A DNA stretch of 64,000 nt, taken from the NCBI GenBank assembly GCA_002633005.1, contig NMRA01000178.1, positions 258,240 to 322,239 on the forward strand. Reading direction: 5' to 3'. The translations under genes were made by a program, and so were the position numbers. Every line of letters begins with the position of its first letter. The first letter of the stretch is position 1. Below the pieces are notes generated by a model, which saw only the letters and a program-made list of their open reading frames with translations, was not told the origin of the DNA and did not search any database. This document shows, in pieces, positions 36,973 to 48,430 of this stretch. The stretch is from Phoronis australis (Eukaryota > Phoronida > Phoronidae).

Positions 36973-39211
36973 AAGGGCTTGCTTTTATTTTGACATTACA
37001 TATGCGGGATTAAATTTTTTAGTAATTTTATTCAAAACTACTTCCATTGTTCAGTGAAATAAAACAGTTCATAGAAAAATGTTTGGTACACTTTGTGTTT
37101 TGTTTTGTTTTTTACTAAATTTATTTTGCGCATTGTATGCAACGTTTCAAATTTTTACATGAACCATAGTTATAAAAGAACACAGATTCAGTTAGGGAAT
37201 AGTCATAGGCGCATACACGAAAAACACTTGAGTAAACAATTTACTTTGAGAAAATGCTTTGTTTTGTGTATACTTGTATGGACATAAATATGCATATGAA
37301 AGATGAGAGGAAAACTTTTTGTACTGAAAAAATTGTGATTTTTACAAAGTCCCCCTCTGGGAGTTTCTGTCTGAATGGATTAATTGCTTTACAACCCTTG
37401 GAACAATATTTTAACAAAAAATGAATGCAAAAAACCCATTATTAAAATTGAGATGAATGACAACCTGTGTTGCATCAGACCACTTTGCAGTGCCAACTGT
37501 TGAATCTTGTGTTTTCAGATCAACTTTATTTTATCTCTTAATAATTTACACAATGCATATACAGTGCAGTTTCAGTGTCCAGATACATGAGTGACTAATC
37601 AAAAACTCCATTTTTTTATTGCCCTATTAAGATGGTTAAAAACGAAAATGAATTGGACCGTTTGCTCTCGCAAAATTATTCTGATAACATTCCTTAAAGG
37701 GTTGTATGCTATCAACTTAAGGCACACCCTGTGCGTTCATGCACCACTTTTAAATTGATAATTTTGGAGTTGGCCAATCCAATGAACTCGAGCGTTTGCT
37801 TGAATCTAGTTGACTTAAGTTGGAAACGGGAATAAAATTCTATCGTTTAAAGACTATTATGAGACTCATTTTATCTAAGTAAGAGCAGGAAGAGATAAAA
37901 GATAGTTCGATTTTCATTTTTAAACAGTGAAACGCAGCTTTAAGACTACAAAAGCATCAATTTACAACCACATTTCTCCGGGCTTTCCTTAAAATTGACG
38001 TGCAGGTTCTGGTATCACCCGTAAGGGGTTATAGAGAAGATATAATGTATACTTTTTCCACATTGTGCTCACGTGACTTCTAACTTTGCTCAACTACTAC
38101 ACTGCATTGTGGGAAGTCTTCCCCACTGTGATGGCCCGTAATTCCACTTAGTGCTCCATAAACTACTTTCACAAGTTTCTCGTAGATATCCGCTAACCAA
38201 AAAGTGACATTTCACAGCAGCACTCAACGACTTCGCTGGGCAACTGATCTGTTCCTAGGAGGTTTGATAAACCCGCACTAAAACCCAATTACACTGATTC
38301 ATCGCCTATGCTGTGGACTTTTCCAAGCCATGCCCCCTATAATCGCTGCATTAGGCGCTGTCTTAAAGACTCCCATAAAAATTCAAGGCTCTGTGAGAGA
38401 CTGTATTAACATATGACTGAAGTTCATGCTGACTCGTGAATGGCGGGATACAGACGACATGGTTTTGACCGTGCCAGTGCAGAAAATACGTTGTGGGCCA
38501 TATAACCACTGACTTATACCTACCAATTACCAGACCTACCTGTCCATAGTGACAGAACAATTTACGTGTTCGCTGATCGAGCTATACACAAAGATTTTGT
38601 ATTTATCTTTCGTATCAAAGTTCCCCACATGATAGTTTTCGACTGATTGAATTTGCATTGTCCGAATTTTTCATGCGGTTTTAACAATAAAAAGAAATGG
38701 AAAAGAACCAATTCTTTCGTTCGGTAATTACATAAAAAGCACCGGCCGTCGCACTACGTGGACCAAATGGAGTTCATCGACTGACGGATTCGTCTCCTGC
38801 GTATACTTCATTTAACATAAGTTAATTTGGGGGTTTTATTGTAGCTTATTCATCATTTCGTGAGGGTGGCGTCAATTGTCGATGAAGACAATGCCGAACA
38901 GATTGAAACAAATAACACTTTAACTTTATCAAAACTAGTAAATACTTTAATTGATTTAACAATATACCCAGTTTTTTAAACAAAAGTATATGATTGATTG
39001 ATTGATTTAATACATAACTTTAAAACATAAAAACGTAATTAACTATAACAATAATAAAAATAAAAGTGTGCAAAAGTATAGAAATTGTCGCATAGCACTA
39101 ATCTCTGCCAAGGTTAGTACGACATAAAAATGTCGCTTTGAAATACACATCGTCTCAATTTGAGACGCAAACTGAACATCGCAGCTATAAAATACTAGCA
39201 CATTAAATTCC
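36973..39211. other. KRR1 3' flank and gene-free spacer
   Basis: The likely KRR1 poly(A) signal AATAAA is at 37058-37063. The rest is AT-rich with short unsupported frames and a TGATTGATTGATTGATTTA microrepeat near 38990. I see nothing else. Confidence 0.6.
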
Positions 39212-39504
39212 CTATGAATGTTCTATTTGTTTACTAACTCTCTGCTCTTCATTTAAGGGAAATATCTTAGACTGCCGCTTAAACAAGTGTTGAGCGTTCA
39301 GAACTAGAACCGCTATGAGCAATACAAAAACGACACCTATTGTTAAGATAACAACAGAGAAGACCAGGGGATAGTCTGTATCTGTGTCCATGCTGGCCTC
39401 TGTCCTCTGGTCACTTGCGTCCCGGCCCACACTTCGTTTTCCAAATTTCCGCCGCTGTTCTCTTTCAAGCTCGGCCTCCGCGATCTCTTTGTTCATCATC
39501 TCTT
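39212..39504 (-). CDS. Terminal exon encoding a transmembrane tail
   Basis: The acceptor is TTAATTACAG|AA and entry is phase 1. It encodes EEMMNKEIAEAELEREQRRK, then a basic KFGKRS site, an acidic Asp/Thr stretch, a hydrophobic helix (YPLVFSVVILTIGVVFVLLI and a few more residues), and a short cytoplasmic tail ending IEHS. It fits a type I membrane protein C-terminus. Joining to the donor at 43165 keeps the frame. Confidence 0.65.
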
Positions 39505-42500
39505 CTGTAATTAAATGATACGCCACTAATGAAACATGAACAGTATACATGATACCGCAAGTCGACGATGGAATATAGTCTCACACGCGGGCAGGGAAAA
39601 TGTAGATTGAATGAGCAGGTACCGTTCAACTAACATCTGCTATCAAGAATTTGTAGCAGAAGACCGAAACTCAGTAGTGTGAATTTCAGCAACCTTCACC
39701 ATATCGATATTTACATAATTTAATCTAATGCTTTTTGGTTACAATGGCTGTATTATCATAATCTTATGTTTTGTTGTATTTTCATAATCATTAGTTTTGT
39801 TGCATTTTTGTGATCTTTTTATTTAATGTCTCAATCTGATGATTTTGCAGCACACTGCCTGCAATATAATTCCTATACTTTTACATAGTGACCTTCGTGT
39901 TCAGGATGCACTGACCGCAATCGAGCCGAATATGGGTATAGTTGACTCTAGACGTGACGAAGCAAGTAAATATGTAAAATAGATATGTTAGAGACTTGTG
40001 CAGATTTTAATGAAGAGCACTATAATAAATCTGAATAAGTATCAGAAACTGATCACGACAAAGGTTTATAAATGATAGCTTGATTTTCGTCAACTCAAAC
40101 CTCAAGCAATGTTCTATGCGTTACAACATTTTGGGAAATAATTACAAAGCAACTTTTTGACTCAACAACGTGTTGCACAAAACGTAACCAAACATTTCTT
40201 GTCAAGTCCGAACACCTGAACAAAAAATTCAATTTTTGCTCACAATCCCTACCGCAAGATTAGTGCCGAATGTATTGCTTTGAAAAAAAAAAACAAAAAC
40301 ATGTGCGGTAACCGAAGATTGAACTACCTCCTAGTTTGTTTTGTCAATCTATTTACTACGCAAGCCAAGGTTTTGTAATTAACTACACCTCGGGCTGCAC
40401 ACCTATGATAACATGGTGGCCGACTTGCCTTTTTTGGCGCACATCGCCTCGTGACTAATGCGTTCCCCACTAACACAGCGCATGGCTTCCTCTGAATCGC
40501 CCGTGCATCCAATGCACTTTTTACCCTCCTCCGATCGACAGGCCTTCCGTCGGTACCTGACTCCGTCACCACATGTGGTAGAACAGTTGGACCACTGACT
40601 CCATACTGTGTAATGGCAGGACACTGGAAGCAAAGTACGGCACCTTAAGTACAATAAATGTCTCCGTTTTGCAAGGGGGGTGGGGGTCACGAAAACTTCC
40701 TGACGACTGGGGAAGGAAAGATTGTGATGTGTACAGGGACTTCAGAGTTTACAGACACAATATAAGAGGCAATTTAGTTTTGTAAAGGCCCACCCCCTAG
40801 TAACTAATTTTAAGCACCCAACACCCGGAACGACTGCCACTAGTTACGACTGCCACTGGGCCGCGTCGTCGGCGATAGTCGTGAAGAAAAAATGTTGAAG
40901 TCACGTTACGAGCATAGTGGATGAAACCAGCTAGTAGGCCTATGACTTACGTGTTCGATGGGACATAATATGCTTGTGTTTCATTTGCCTTTTACAAATG
41001 TGTCATACCTTGTCGCACTCGACACATATTGTCGTCCGTTCTACAATATGTATCGGTTTTCACTGCTTATATTGTCGCGCTCGCCGACAATATGTGTCGA
41101 GTGCACTACAGTATGTGTCCGACAATTGGACAACGGACGTCACTTTACAATGGATTGTGGCCATGCCGATCACCCACACAAGAGTAAAACAATTCAAAAC
41201 AAAAAATAAACCCACATTTCGTGACCTGAATAGTATTTAGTTCATTTTGTACCTACTCCTGTTCTTTGTTATAACTTTGTAACGCCTATAATATCCATCA
41301 ATCTCATTTTTTACCAAAATGTTAGTTTAAACATGTAATTTCCAGGTAGCGATTTTCAGTCCAACACATAGCTTAGGTGACAAATTATCTACTCCATTTT
41401 TGGCTCTCATTCTAGTTCTGGTCTTGCGTTTATTCTGGTGAAACAGTGAGAGTGAGAACTGCAGTTCTCCAATCTATCTCGGATAAAATGTTTGTCATAG
41501 GCAGTATTTTTGGCGTCAGTTTTCACGGACATCATAATTTTTACGACAGAAAAACGCATTTCTTTTTGGTTTATTGTTGGATGGAATAAAGTCTTTGAAA
41601 TTATTGGCTTTGACCAGAGCTACAAATCAATGAAACCCGTGTTTTTTAAGTAATTTCATTGAAAATCGACAATTGCTTTGTTTGTCAAAGATTCACTGAT
41701 TTTGCCAGTTAATTATCATTTATCGAATCGGAGTTAGCTCCGCCAGCGGAATATTTGACTGCGATCGCGAGAGTTCCGCGTTAGATTCCGTGCGAGCGGT
41801 CATATCAGAGAATCACGTTCCTCGCCCATAATGCCACTTCAATGCCCCACACAGCGGTAGCGGGGTCAAGCCGACTTCAAACTCGAAATAAATCAAGTTA
41901 CAGTGGCGGATCTAGGATATCACAAGGGGGGTCCAACATCTTGTCCGGTTGTAAGCATTTGCGCAAACCACGATTGTAGATGCGCATAGCACCGAATGGG
42001 GGGAGGTCGGGAGGGGTGTTTGCCCCCCTCCCGCCCAGAAAATTTTTCTGTTTTTCTGATTTCTGATGTATTATCCAAGAAAAAAAGAAAAAAAAAACAG
42101 GAAAAATTCCTATTTTCACAGGCTCGAACTCTGGACCTGGCTGATAGGGCGCAAGTGCTTTGCCACAACATCACCACGATTTCACTAATATTTCTATACT
42201 AAGAGACCTACTTGTTTATGGTCCACAGCGTTTGCGCGCGAAACCTACTTCTTTTTGTTATGCTTATTACACGTTTTATATTTTGTGCAATCGGTTCTTA
42301 ACAAATTTGTTGTATTTAAAATAGTCTTCAAATGCCCAAAAGACTAAATCCGTTTTTCGTGTTGGCAATAATGACGGGATTGCTTTGGAAATCGTCTTAA
42401 GTTAAGGTTTGACAAAGTTTCTGAGTGATTCACTAAGGCTTCGATTAAAATTCACATCTTACCAGCAGCTTCTGTTTTTTCATCGTCACTCAGGTTCCAT

Positions 42501-43966
42501 TTTCTTTAAAAAATGAAGTAAATTTTCTCCATTGCGCAGTGGAGCAGACGACGGAAACGGAGTCGTAGTGCGCAGCGCCACTGCCGGTCGCCTGGGATAT
42601 CGCGGGAGAGCTTATACTTAGCCATAGTCCCGTTACGAATGCGCCGTGTTCCGAATTTGACACTTGAAATTGGATCTGAGCCCCCCCCCCAAACACTGAA
42701 ACTGCACACATTTAAATCTTTTTTCATCCGTATAATTTTAATTACCGGGGCAAATTAATAAACTTAACGTTTCCCTACGCTCTTGCTGTTTTAATTTTTT
42801 TGCGCCACCCAAGGGGGGGGGGCCCGGGCCCCCTGCCCCCCCTAAATCCACCTATGAGTTAGCAGTGGTGTATCTTTCTATTAAATCATCATGAAGTCCG
42901 GCGATCTATGGTTTTTAACATGCGTAATAAGAAACGCAAATTCACTTTACTAAAAACTGGCAAAACAAAAAGTTCCAGCACAAAACTAGTTCAAAACATT
43001 GGTTTTCAGGACTTTAAATTGCCTGTCTTCTGACGTTTCAATTGGTTAGCCTTTAAAAAAGCTCTCAATGTAGTGTAAAACAATGAAAACATGACTTAAG
43101 TTGTGTGCGAGGCGATGCCAATAGAGGATTACAAGGTCTACAAAAATTTGAAAAAGCAACTTACCAGCAGACGTACGTACACCTGCGCGTTGGGGCTTCT
43201 CATGGTTATTGACCTCGTTCGGGTGAATGGTCATCCCGTTGAGAATTTTCAAGATGGCGTAAAGTTTATCTTCCATTGCGTTTTGTTCTGCTTTGATATT
43301 TTTTACATCGCTCTGTTTGATTTTATTTATCACCTTATTCGCAACATCGTTCGCCTTTTTATCGTGTTCCTTGATTAATCGCATTCTAAATTTTTCTTGA
43401 GGTACTTTTTTGGTTTTGTTCTTTTTGCGTGCTTCTTCCAATCGGTATCTGTCCAGGTTGCTCATCCCGGTGTCTTTCATCAGCTCATCATCTCGCTCTA
43501 ATTCCGTCAGAGGTCGGTGTCGTTCTAGCTCATTCTTCCTCTTCAGGTTTTTTCTTGCAGCATCTTTCCCCATAGCATGCAATTCCTTGTTCGTTAAATT
43601 TTTATTCTGGTTGCAATAATACCTTAAACAACTTTTTACATCACTGTCTTTTCCCTTGCACATCCCTTCTCGTTTAGTGCGCTTGCTGCCATGGTTGCAG
43701 ACACGTGACCTGATCTCGTGACCAGTACCACACGATGCTGAACACTTTGTCCACTGCGACCATTCACTCCAACAAGACCCGCCACAGCCAGCCTCCCGCT
43801 TTTGAATGTTGACCAAGCCATACACGTCCTGAGCTATGTGCAAGCCGGTATCGCCATCTGCTGTTTGGAACATTTCCTCGAGGCTTTCTTTCGATTGATG
43901 GTTACACACTTTGCCACAAGCGACAAGAATTAAAAAGAGTGACCACTTTGATGCCATGAAGTTCAT
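39212..43966 (-). CDS. Unrecognised TSP1-domain protein gene, secreted or membrane-anchored
   Basis: The first coding exon (43165-43966) starts with a signal-peptide-like sequence (MASKWSLFLILVACGKV). A thrombospondin type 1 repeat follows at about residues 65-118: CWSEWSQWTKCSASCGTG, with WxxW sites for C-mannosylation and CSxxCG for O-fucosylation. The remainder, about 150 residues, is highly charged and probably coiled-coil. The exon ends at a strong donor (GCTG|GTAAG) in phase 1. Two downstream exons also start in phase 1: 40403-40623 (second TSP1 domain, own stop) and 39212-39504 (transmembrane tail, own stop). I infer that they are alternative 3' ends of one gene, though they could include a neighbouring gene. 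I do not recognise an orthologue. Confidence 0.65.
40403..40623 (-). CDS. Terminal exon encoding a second TSP1 domain
   Basis: The acceptor is GCTTCCAG|TG and entry is phase 1. It encodes VSCHYTVWSQWSNCSTTCGD, then GVRYRRKACRSEEGKKC, and closes with further cysteines (CIGC, RCVSG, EAMC) before TAG. That is a complete TSP1 cysteine pattern. No in-frame donor that keeps the domain whole is visible before the stop, so I read it as a last exon giving a secreted form. Confidence 0.65.
41015..41104. repeat. Perfect 20-bp inverted repeat hairpin
   Basis: The arms at 41015-41034 and 41085-41104 are exact reverse complements, separated by 50 bp that itself contains related ACAATATGT words. It lies between the TSP1-gene exons. 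A further CAGTATGTGTCCGACAATTG follows, a partial third copy. Confidence 0.85.
41897..42190 (-). mobile_element. Antisense tRNA-derived SINE ending in a GGATCCGCCACTG-type tail
   Basis: Read on the minus strand it opens with a tRNA-like head (GTTGTGGCAAAGCACTTGCG, then a B box GAGTTCGAGCC at about 42119-42128). A T-rich and G/C-run body follows, and it closes with CCTAGATCCGCCACTG. Its tail wording recurs at 47495 (CTGGATCCGCCCCAGCAGTG) and near 42835 (CCTAAATCCACCTATGAG), so these are family members. Confidence 0.65.
42665..42860. mobile_element. G/C-homopolymer-rich TE remnant
   Basis: This region has C- and G-runs of nine or more bases, and the string CCCGGGCCCCCTGCCCCCCC followed by TAAATCCACCTATGA, resembling the 3' end of the SINE at 41897-42190. 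No gene is present. Confidence 0.5.
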
Positions 43967-46050
43967 TTCTTTGTTCTTTTTTAAAAAAATATGAAATTTA
44001 CAGCAACGGCAGCAATATGCTTCAGTGATATGGTATCGTCTATATCTATGTGGTACACCAAATCTACTATACGACAGAACGTGATGTGCAGGAGAAGGTA
44101 GTAAACAACGAGTGAGACGATAAGATGCCCTCCTCCACGGTTTGTCAAACAGGTGGCTAGTGAGAATATAAGGGTCGGGAAAAAGGACATACCTCGAACA
44201 TTTACAGCAACAGGTGCGTCACAGGTTGTGACGTCATGGTAACGGGAATCATTGTGGGGGTCTGGCAGCGTGAAAGCAGATAACATTTGACGTGTGGCTG
44301 TTACACAATAGAAAACTACTCTGGAATAACTCAACCGTAGTCATACAAGGGGGAAAGTATGTCAATATCGTTTCCTTTCAACCTACAACTCTGACGGTTG
44401 TTTCCTTTTCAGCAAATCCAGTCATATATTTCATATTTAACTCTGGAGTCGCGTTATTAAGTCACTAGGGAACCTAATTCTATGTAATTTAAAGCTACAC
44501 GACGTATTCCAGATATGAAATAGAGGTTCTTAAAAATCCTGATGACATTGTTTACGGATCTCTAAACAATTTTGGTTTTCACTGAAGTTGAGTCAAGTTA
44601 CATGACACCTGTTAATTCCAAAGCGATTATTGTAATATAATATTGGATATCTCATAATGTCATATTTATACAGAATAACGTGCGTCCGAATGGAACCTCT
44701 AACGGACGTGCATCTTCAAAGAATTTCACCTCCCAAAACGGCAGCTAGTCGCGGTGACTATCAAACATATTTTGCTTGGGTTGATCAACTCTCAAACTGC
44801 GGATTCGAAAATGCCGCATGTGCGCTTTGTGACCTTGCTGGTTCCCTACGTGCCAAGCCAGCACGCTGGCTACTGACCACCTAGCGGCACGCAGGGAACC
44901 AGCCAGTGTCTGTGACTTAAGTGCCGACTCATTCGGCAAAGATTCAAAATGGGATGAGTGTGGTAAAACTTTAGGAATTCAACATTGACTGCTAAACGGG
45001 GGTAAAATACACATTTCAAAAAGTTTTTCAAAAACTTTAGAGGGTTCGACGCGCTTTCAATTTAGTTGAATGTTTTTTAATATAGATATTTTGTATTTTG
45101 ACATTTGGCTACTACAACTATGGAAAAATTGAGGATCGCCGAAGCCGATTTACCGTGCGCAAAGGCTCATCTGACAGAAAAGTGAAATTTATAGGTTACT
45201 AAAAACCTACCGTTAATTGAATTAATGATTGAAATCCTTTTGAGAGCGACTTAATTTCGTTGTACGATATAAATTTTATGTTTTAACAGCTTTAATTATA
45301 TTTCCTGGTTTACCGATTTTCATACTGACCAATGGAGTTTCTATCACACATTATCGTGGCTTTATTCATTCAGTTCCTCAAGTTGCAATTTTTTAGCTTT
45401 TTCAGAATATGAGATTTAGACATAGCAATCTCTTAAAATGTTTCTGTGGTCACAAATTCAACTTTCAACCTGAGTTTAGGTTATAAACTGCGCAGAGACT
45501 GTTACTTAAAGAACTGTTATCGTTTCTTCACCCTTCACAAATCGGAAGAAGCTCCAATGCCCAGCTGTTGATCAGATAAAAACCCTTCAACAGCATTTAA
45601 ATAAATGAAATATGCTTCTGTTTGTCACATTCATGTATTTCTTCGCTTTCTGCTGAAGTTAGTCCACAGGTTGTAATTGAAACGCACACTATTTCCAGTC
45701 CGAATAGATATTAGTGGCATAAGATTGTTTAAAGGTGTGCGTTATCTGCAATCAGTAATCTGATTTGTTTGTGCAAGTGAAAGCTTTTGTCTATTTGTTC
45801 TGTATTTTTACTTTTCAACCTAATACTCAGAGAAACGCTTGAACTGTCCATGTATTTTATTTATGCTCATTCACTGATTCGCTGGTTAAAATTCAGTTCA
45901 CGACAGAAACGTGGTGGCTGTGGGAAATGCATGGATATGCCACGTACGTATTTTACACTATCTAAAAAAAAAAAAACAAAAAAAAAACAAAAAAAAAACG
46001 AAAAGCGCTCAGCACGGAGCTTGTAAATTAGACCATTAGTTTGGTTCTAG
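43967..46050. other. Gene-free stretch upstream of the TSP1 gene
   Basis: It should contain the TSP1-gene promoter on the minus strand, but no core elements are identifiable. It also holds a 17-bp inverted repeat (44838-44902) and an A-rich low-complexity tract at 45964-46003. Confidence 0.55.
44838..44902. repeat. GC-rich inverted repeat with nested palindrome
   Basis: CTGGTTCCCTACGTGCC (44838-44854) pairs with 44886-44902 at 16 of 17 positions, and AGCCAGC-AC-GCTGGCT sits just inside. It forms a strong cruciform or hairpin in otherwise AT-rich DNA. Confidence 0.8.
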
Positions 46051-46863
46051 TTATTCATATTCAACAGCAATGCCGCAGCACAACATTCTTCGCCATCGTG
46101 GAGCGACACTGTGACCCTTGGAAGAGGGGCTTGTTGGGACTTCGGTAGTGCGGCCACTTTTCCTAAAAGACGTCTTCAGTTTCTTGAAGAAACCCTGTTT
46201 AACATTTTGTGCATCATTAGCGAAAGCTGAGGTGCTGGTGTTACCCAAAACGTCAAGGCTGACTGCTTGAGAAGATATCGCATTGTTGGGCAATTCTGTG
46301 ACACCATATGGTTTGCTGTCATCCTCACGAATGTATACAAAGTCAACTGATTTGTCGGTGCGAGATTTGGCAGGACAAATTGCAGCCTGAAATAACGACG
46401 CGGGACCAGTGGGCTTGACGTTTTCCAGAAGCCGACCGTGAACGCTGTCTGGTTTGCAATGAATTGGAGATCTAACGATGGTCTCTTCAACATCAGTATC
46501 GGTTTTCTCTGCCGGAGTTTTCTCTGGCTTGTTAGCACTGCATGTAGCCGACACTGGTCCTTTTTTCTCCAGTAACTGGGGCTCTGCGGTTTCACATGCG
46601 TCGTTCTGCTCCATTTTTGTCGCCATTTTCGTCTCGCATTCTATGAAATACTCGATGGGGGCTGTTTGCTTGTGGGTTATGCGGTTTGCCTCTTTTCGGC
46701 TTAACAACTCACGCTGATAGCAACGCAAGTCATTTATATATCCATAGTAGATTTCCTTCACTCCAATGTCAGGCTCTGCTTCACTGGGGGCAATGGCAGC
46801 CTCCAATACATCGGCTAACCATTTTTCATCGACGGTGTTTGTACAATGCCGAAAAAGTCTCAA
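46051..46863 (-). CDS. Orphan protein-coding region, 5' end unresolved
   Basis: An open frame of about 270 codons ends in ...MLCCGIAVEYE at a stop at 46051. Composition looks coding: mixed polarity, little low complexity. It includes KWLADVLEAAIAPSEAEPDI, GVKEIYYGYINDL, a Glu/Thr/Lys-rich middle, and QGFFKKLKTSFRKS then RWRRMLCC near the end. I do not recognise the family. The open frame runs upstream past 46863 to a stop near 46913 without any ATG; the first ATG is about 80 codons in (MATKMEQND). So either an upstream exon supplies the start or the protein is shorter. No clear acceptor is visible. Confidence 0.55.
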   Translation of the reverse strand: MRLFRHCTNTVDEKWLADVLEAAIAPSEAEPDIGVKEIYYGYINDLRCYQRELLSRKEANRITHKQTAPIEYFIECETKMATKMEQNDACETAEPQLLEKKGPVSATCSANKPEKTPAEKTDTDVEETIVRSPIHCKPDSVHGRLLENVKPTGPASLFQAAICPAKSRTDKSVDFVYIREDDSKPYGVTELPNNAISSQAVSLDVLGNTSTSAFANDAQNVKQGFFKKLKTSFRKSGRTTEVPTSPSSKGHSVAPRWRRMLCCGIAVEYE

Positions 46864-47249
46864 AATTTGATAACTTTTTGTATGACAGTTACTTGAGACG
46901 ATTATAACTTTTCAACAGCGACTTGTTCGTTATGAAAATTGGTGTACGTTATTTTGTCGACCAACAGTTCTTGGGCAGTTTTTAATAACAATTTTCAACC
47001 AACTTTAAACTACCTGTTTTTGTTGACAAAGGAAGTTATTACATCCGAAAATTTCAAATTTCAGTTGATCCATTCTTGTTGTTTTATTTACCGATTTATA
47101 TTCTTCATTTCATGAAACAATAGTATCCTTGGGAGGATCTGGATCGCCTTATTTAGTTTCAGATATATTTTCTACCTCATTAAATTGCAAATGAAGAGGC
47201 AATTTACAAACAACGCCGCCGGCTCCTTCAGGGCCCGGAACTGATCTAA

Positions 47250-47520
47250 TAAGTGAAACGAACTCGAAATAATTTTTTGGCAATTTCTCTGCTACTTTTG
47301 CGCGAGATAGGTGGTTTAGACTGAGAATACAGTTTACGCATATGAGGGGGGGGGGGGGGGNNNNNNNNNNNNNNNNNNNNNNNNNNNNNNNNNNNNNNNN
47401 NNNNNNNNNNNNNNNNNNNNNNNNNNNNNNNNNNNNNNNNNNNNNNNNNTTGTTCCTGTGTCCCCCCCCCCGGCCGCCCCCCCAACTCCGATCCTGGATC
47501 CGCCCCAGCAGTGGGGACGA
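47250..47520. mobile_element. TE remnant with G-runs spanning an assembly gap
   Basis: A G-run (47345-47360) enters 89 N (47361-47449) and exits near C-runs, then GATCCTGGATCCGCCCCAGC. The wording matches the tail of the SINE at 41897-42190. Homopolymer runs probably caused the gap. Confidence 0.6.
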
Positions 47521-48365
47521 TCAGAAGCTGAGGACGCCTGTGCCAATACCTGCTGGTTGCCGCGAAACACAACTGTGTGACAGATGTGCGCACGCCACCC
47601 AGTGGCGAAATTGCAAACACACACTTCCGCCAATCATCATTGGCTTTGAAGTGCTTCGAAAATTTTGAACAAGATGCATTTCACTGTTTGATCATTACAA
47701 AAAGTTGGATTGTGGTAGGTTTTGAAGGAACGAGAAAGCTCCCCTGGATTGCTGTGATACTTCAAAAAATGGTAGTTGGCAATTTTGTCTTCGTAATGAA
47801 AATGCTCATCATAGCTTGTTGATGTCAACGAATTGAATCACCACTCACATAGCTGGCCCGACACTGCTAGCCTTTCGAGAGTGCTGGTACTTCCCATGGG
47901 TAACTAGCTGGCGATAACGTTTGAGTACAAACATGTAAAGAAAACTAGAAAGCCCGACTATAATTCAGATTCTTCCGTTTTTGATGTTCTTTGATCCTTT
48001 TCTATTGCAAGTTGAATTAAATCCTATTTCAAGTGCAAACAACATGTTCACAGTCACATTTTCTTATGTACAAGTTTTATTTTGGTTTTGTGACCTGTAA
48101 TTTGCATTTAATGACAAAAAGTGAAAGGGAAATAATTGCAGTAGCATGTATTAATTGCTAACGTGTGCTTAGTTAACCCCCACCAGCCATCTACAACTTA
48201 TTGCTAATCAAGCGCCACCTGGGGGAATCTCAATCAACAATCGTCATTCTGAGGAAGTCAATCACCCATCATTGACAAAAGTCTTAATGGTGAGGTTATT
48301 AACCTTGCTTGTGGTCAGATAGCCCTTTGCTAATACGCTTATGTGTATCTTCTTGTTGTTGTTTT

Positions 48366-48430
48366 AGCTTGACGTGCTCCAGCCTTAAGCTCAGTGCCTC
48401 CTCTGAACTTCTCGGCTGCAACTCCGTAGC
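48366..48430 (+). promoter_or_regulatory. Probable 5' UTR segment and splice acceptor of CYB5R4
   Basis: TTGTTGTTGTTTTAG ends at 48367 and looks like a 3' splice site. The 60-odd bases from there to the ATG would be 5' UTR, implying a non-coding first exon upstream. This is inference only. Confidence 0.4.

Noticed and set aside
40324-40572. 82-codon minus-strand frame MVTESGTDGRPVDRRRV...
   Set aside because: It is the second TSP1 exon in the wrong frame.
42463-42505. Possible extra TSP1-gene exon ending GCTGCTG|GTAAG
   Set aside because: From the only visible acceptor, the phase-1 frame hits a stop after ENGT. The attractive frame (WNLSDDEKTEAAG) needs an incoming phase the upstream exon does not have. 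It could be a poison exon, but that is not supportable.
47246-47668. Long frames running through the N gap
   Set aside because: They are open only because N codons cannot be stops; the flanks are homopolymer TE sequence.
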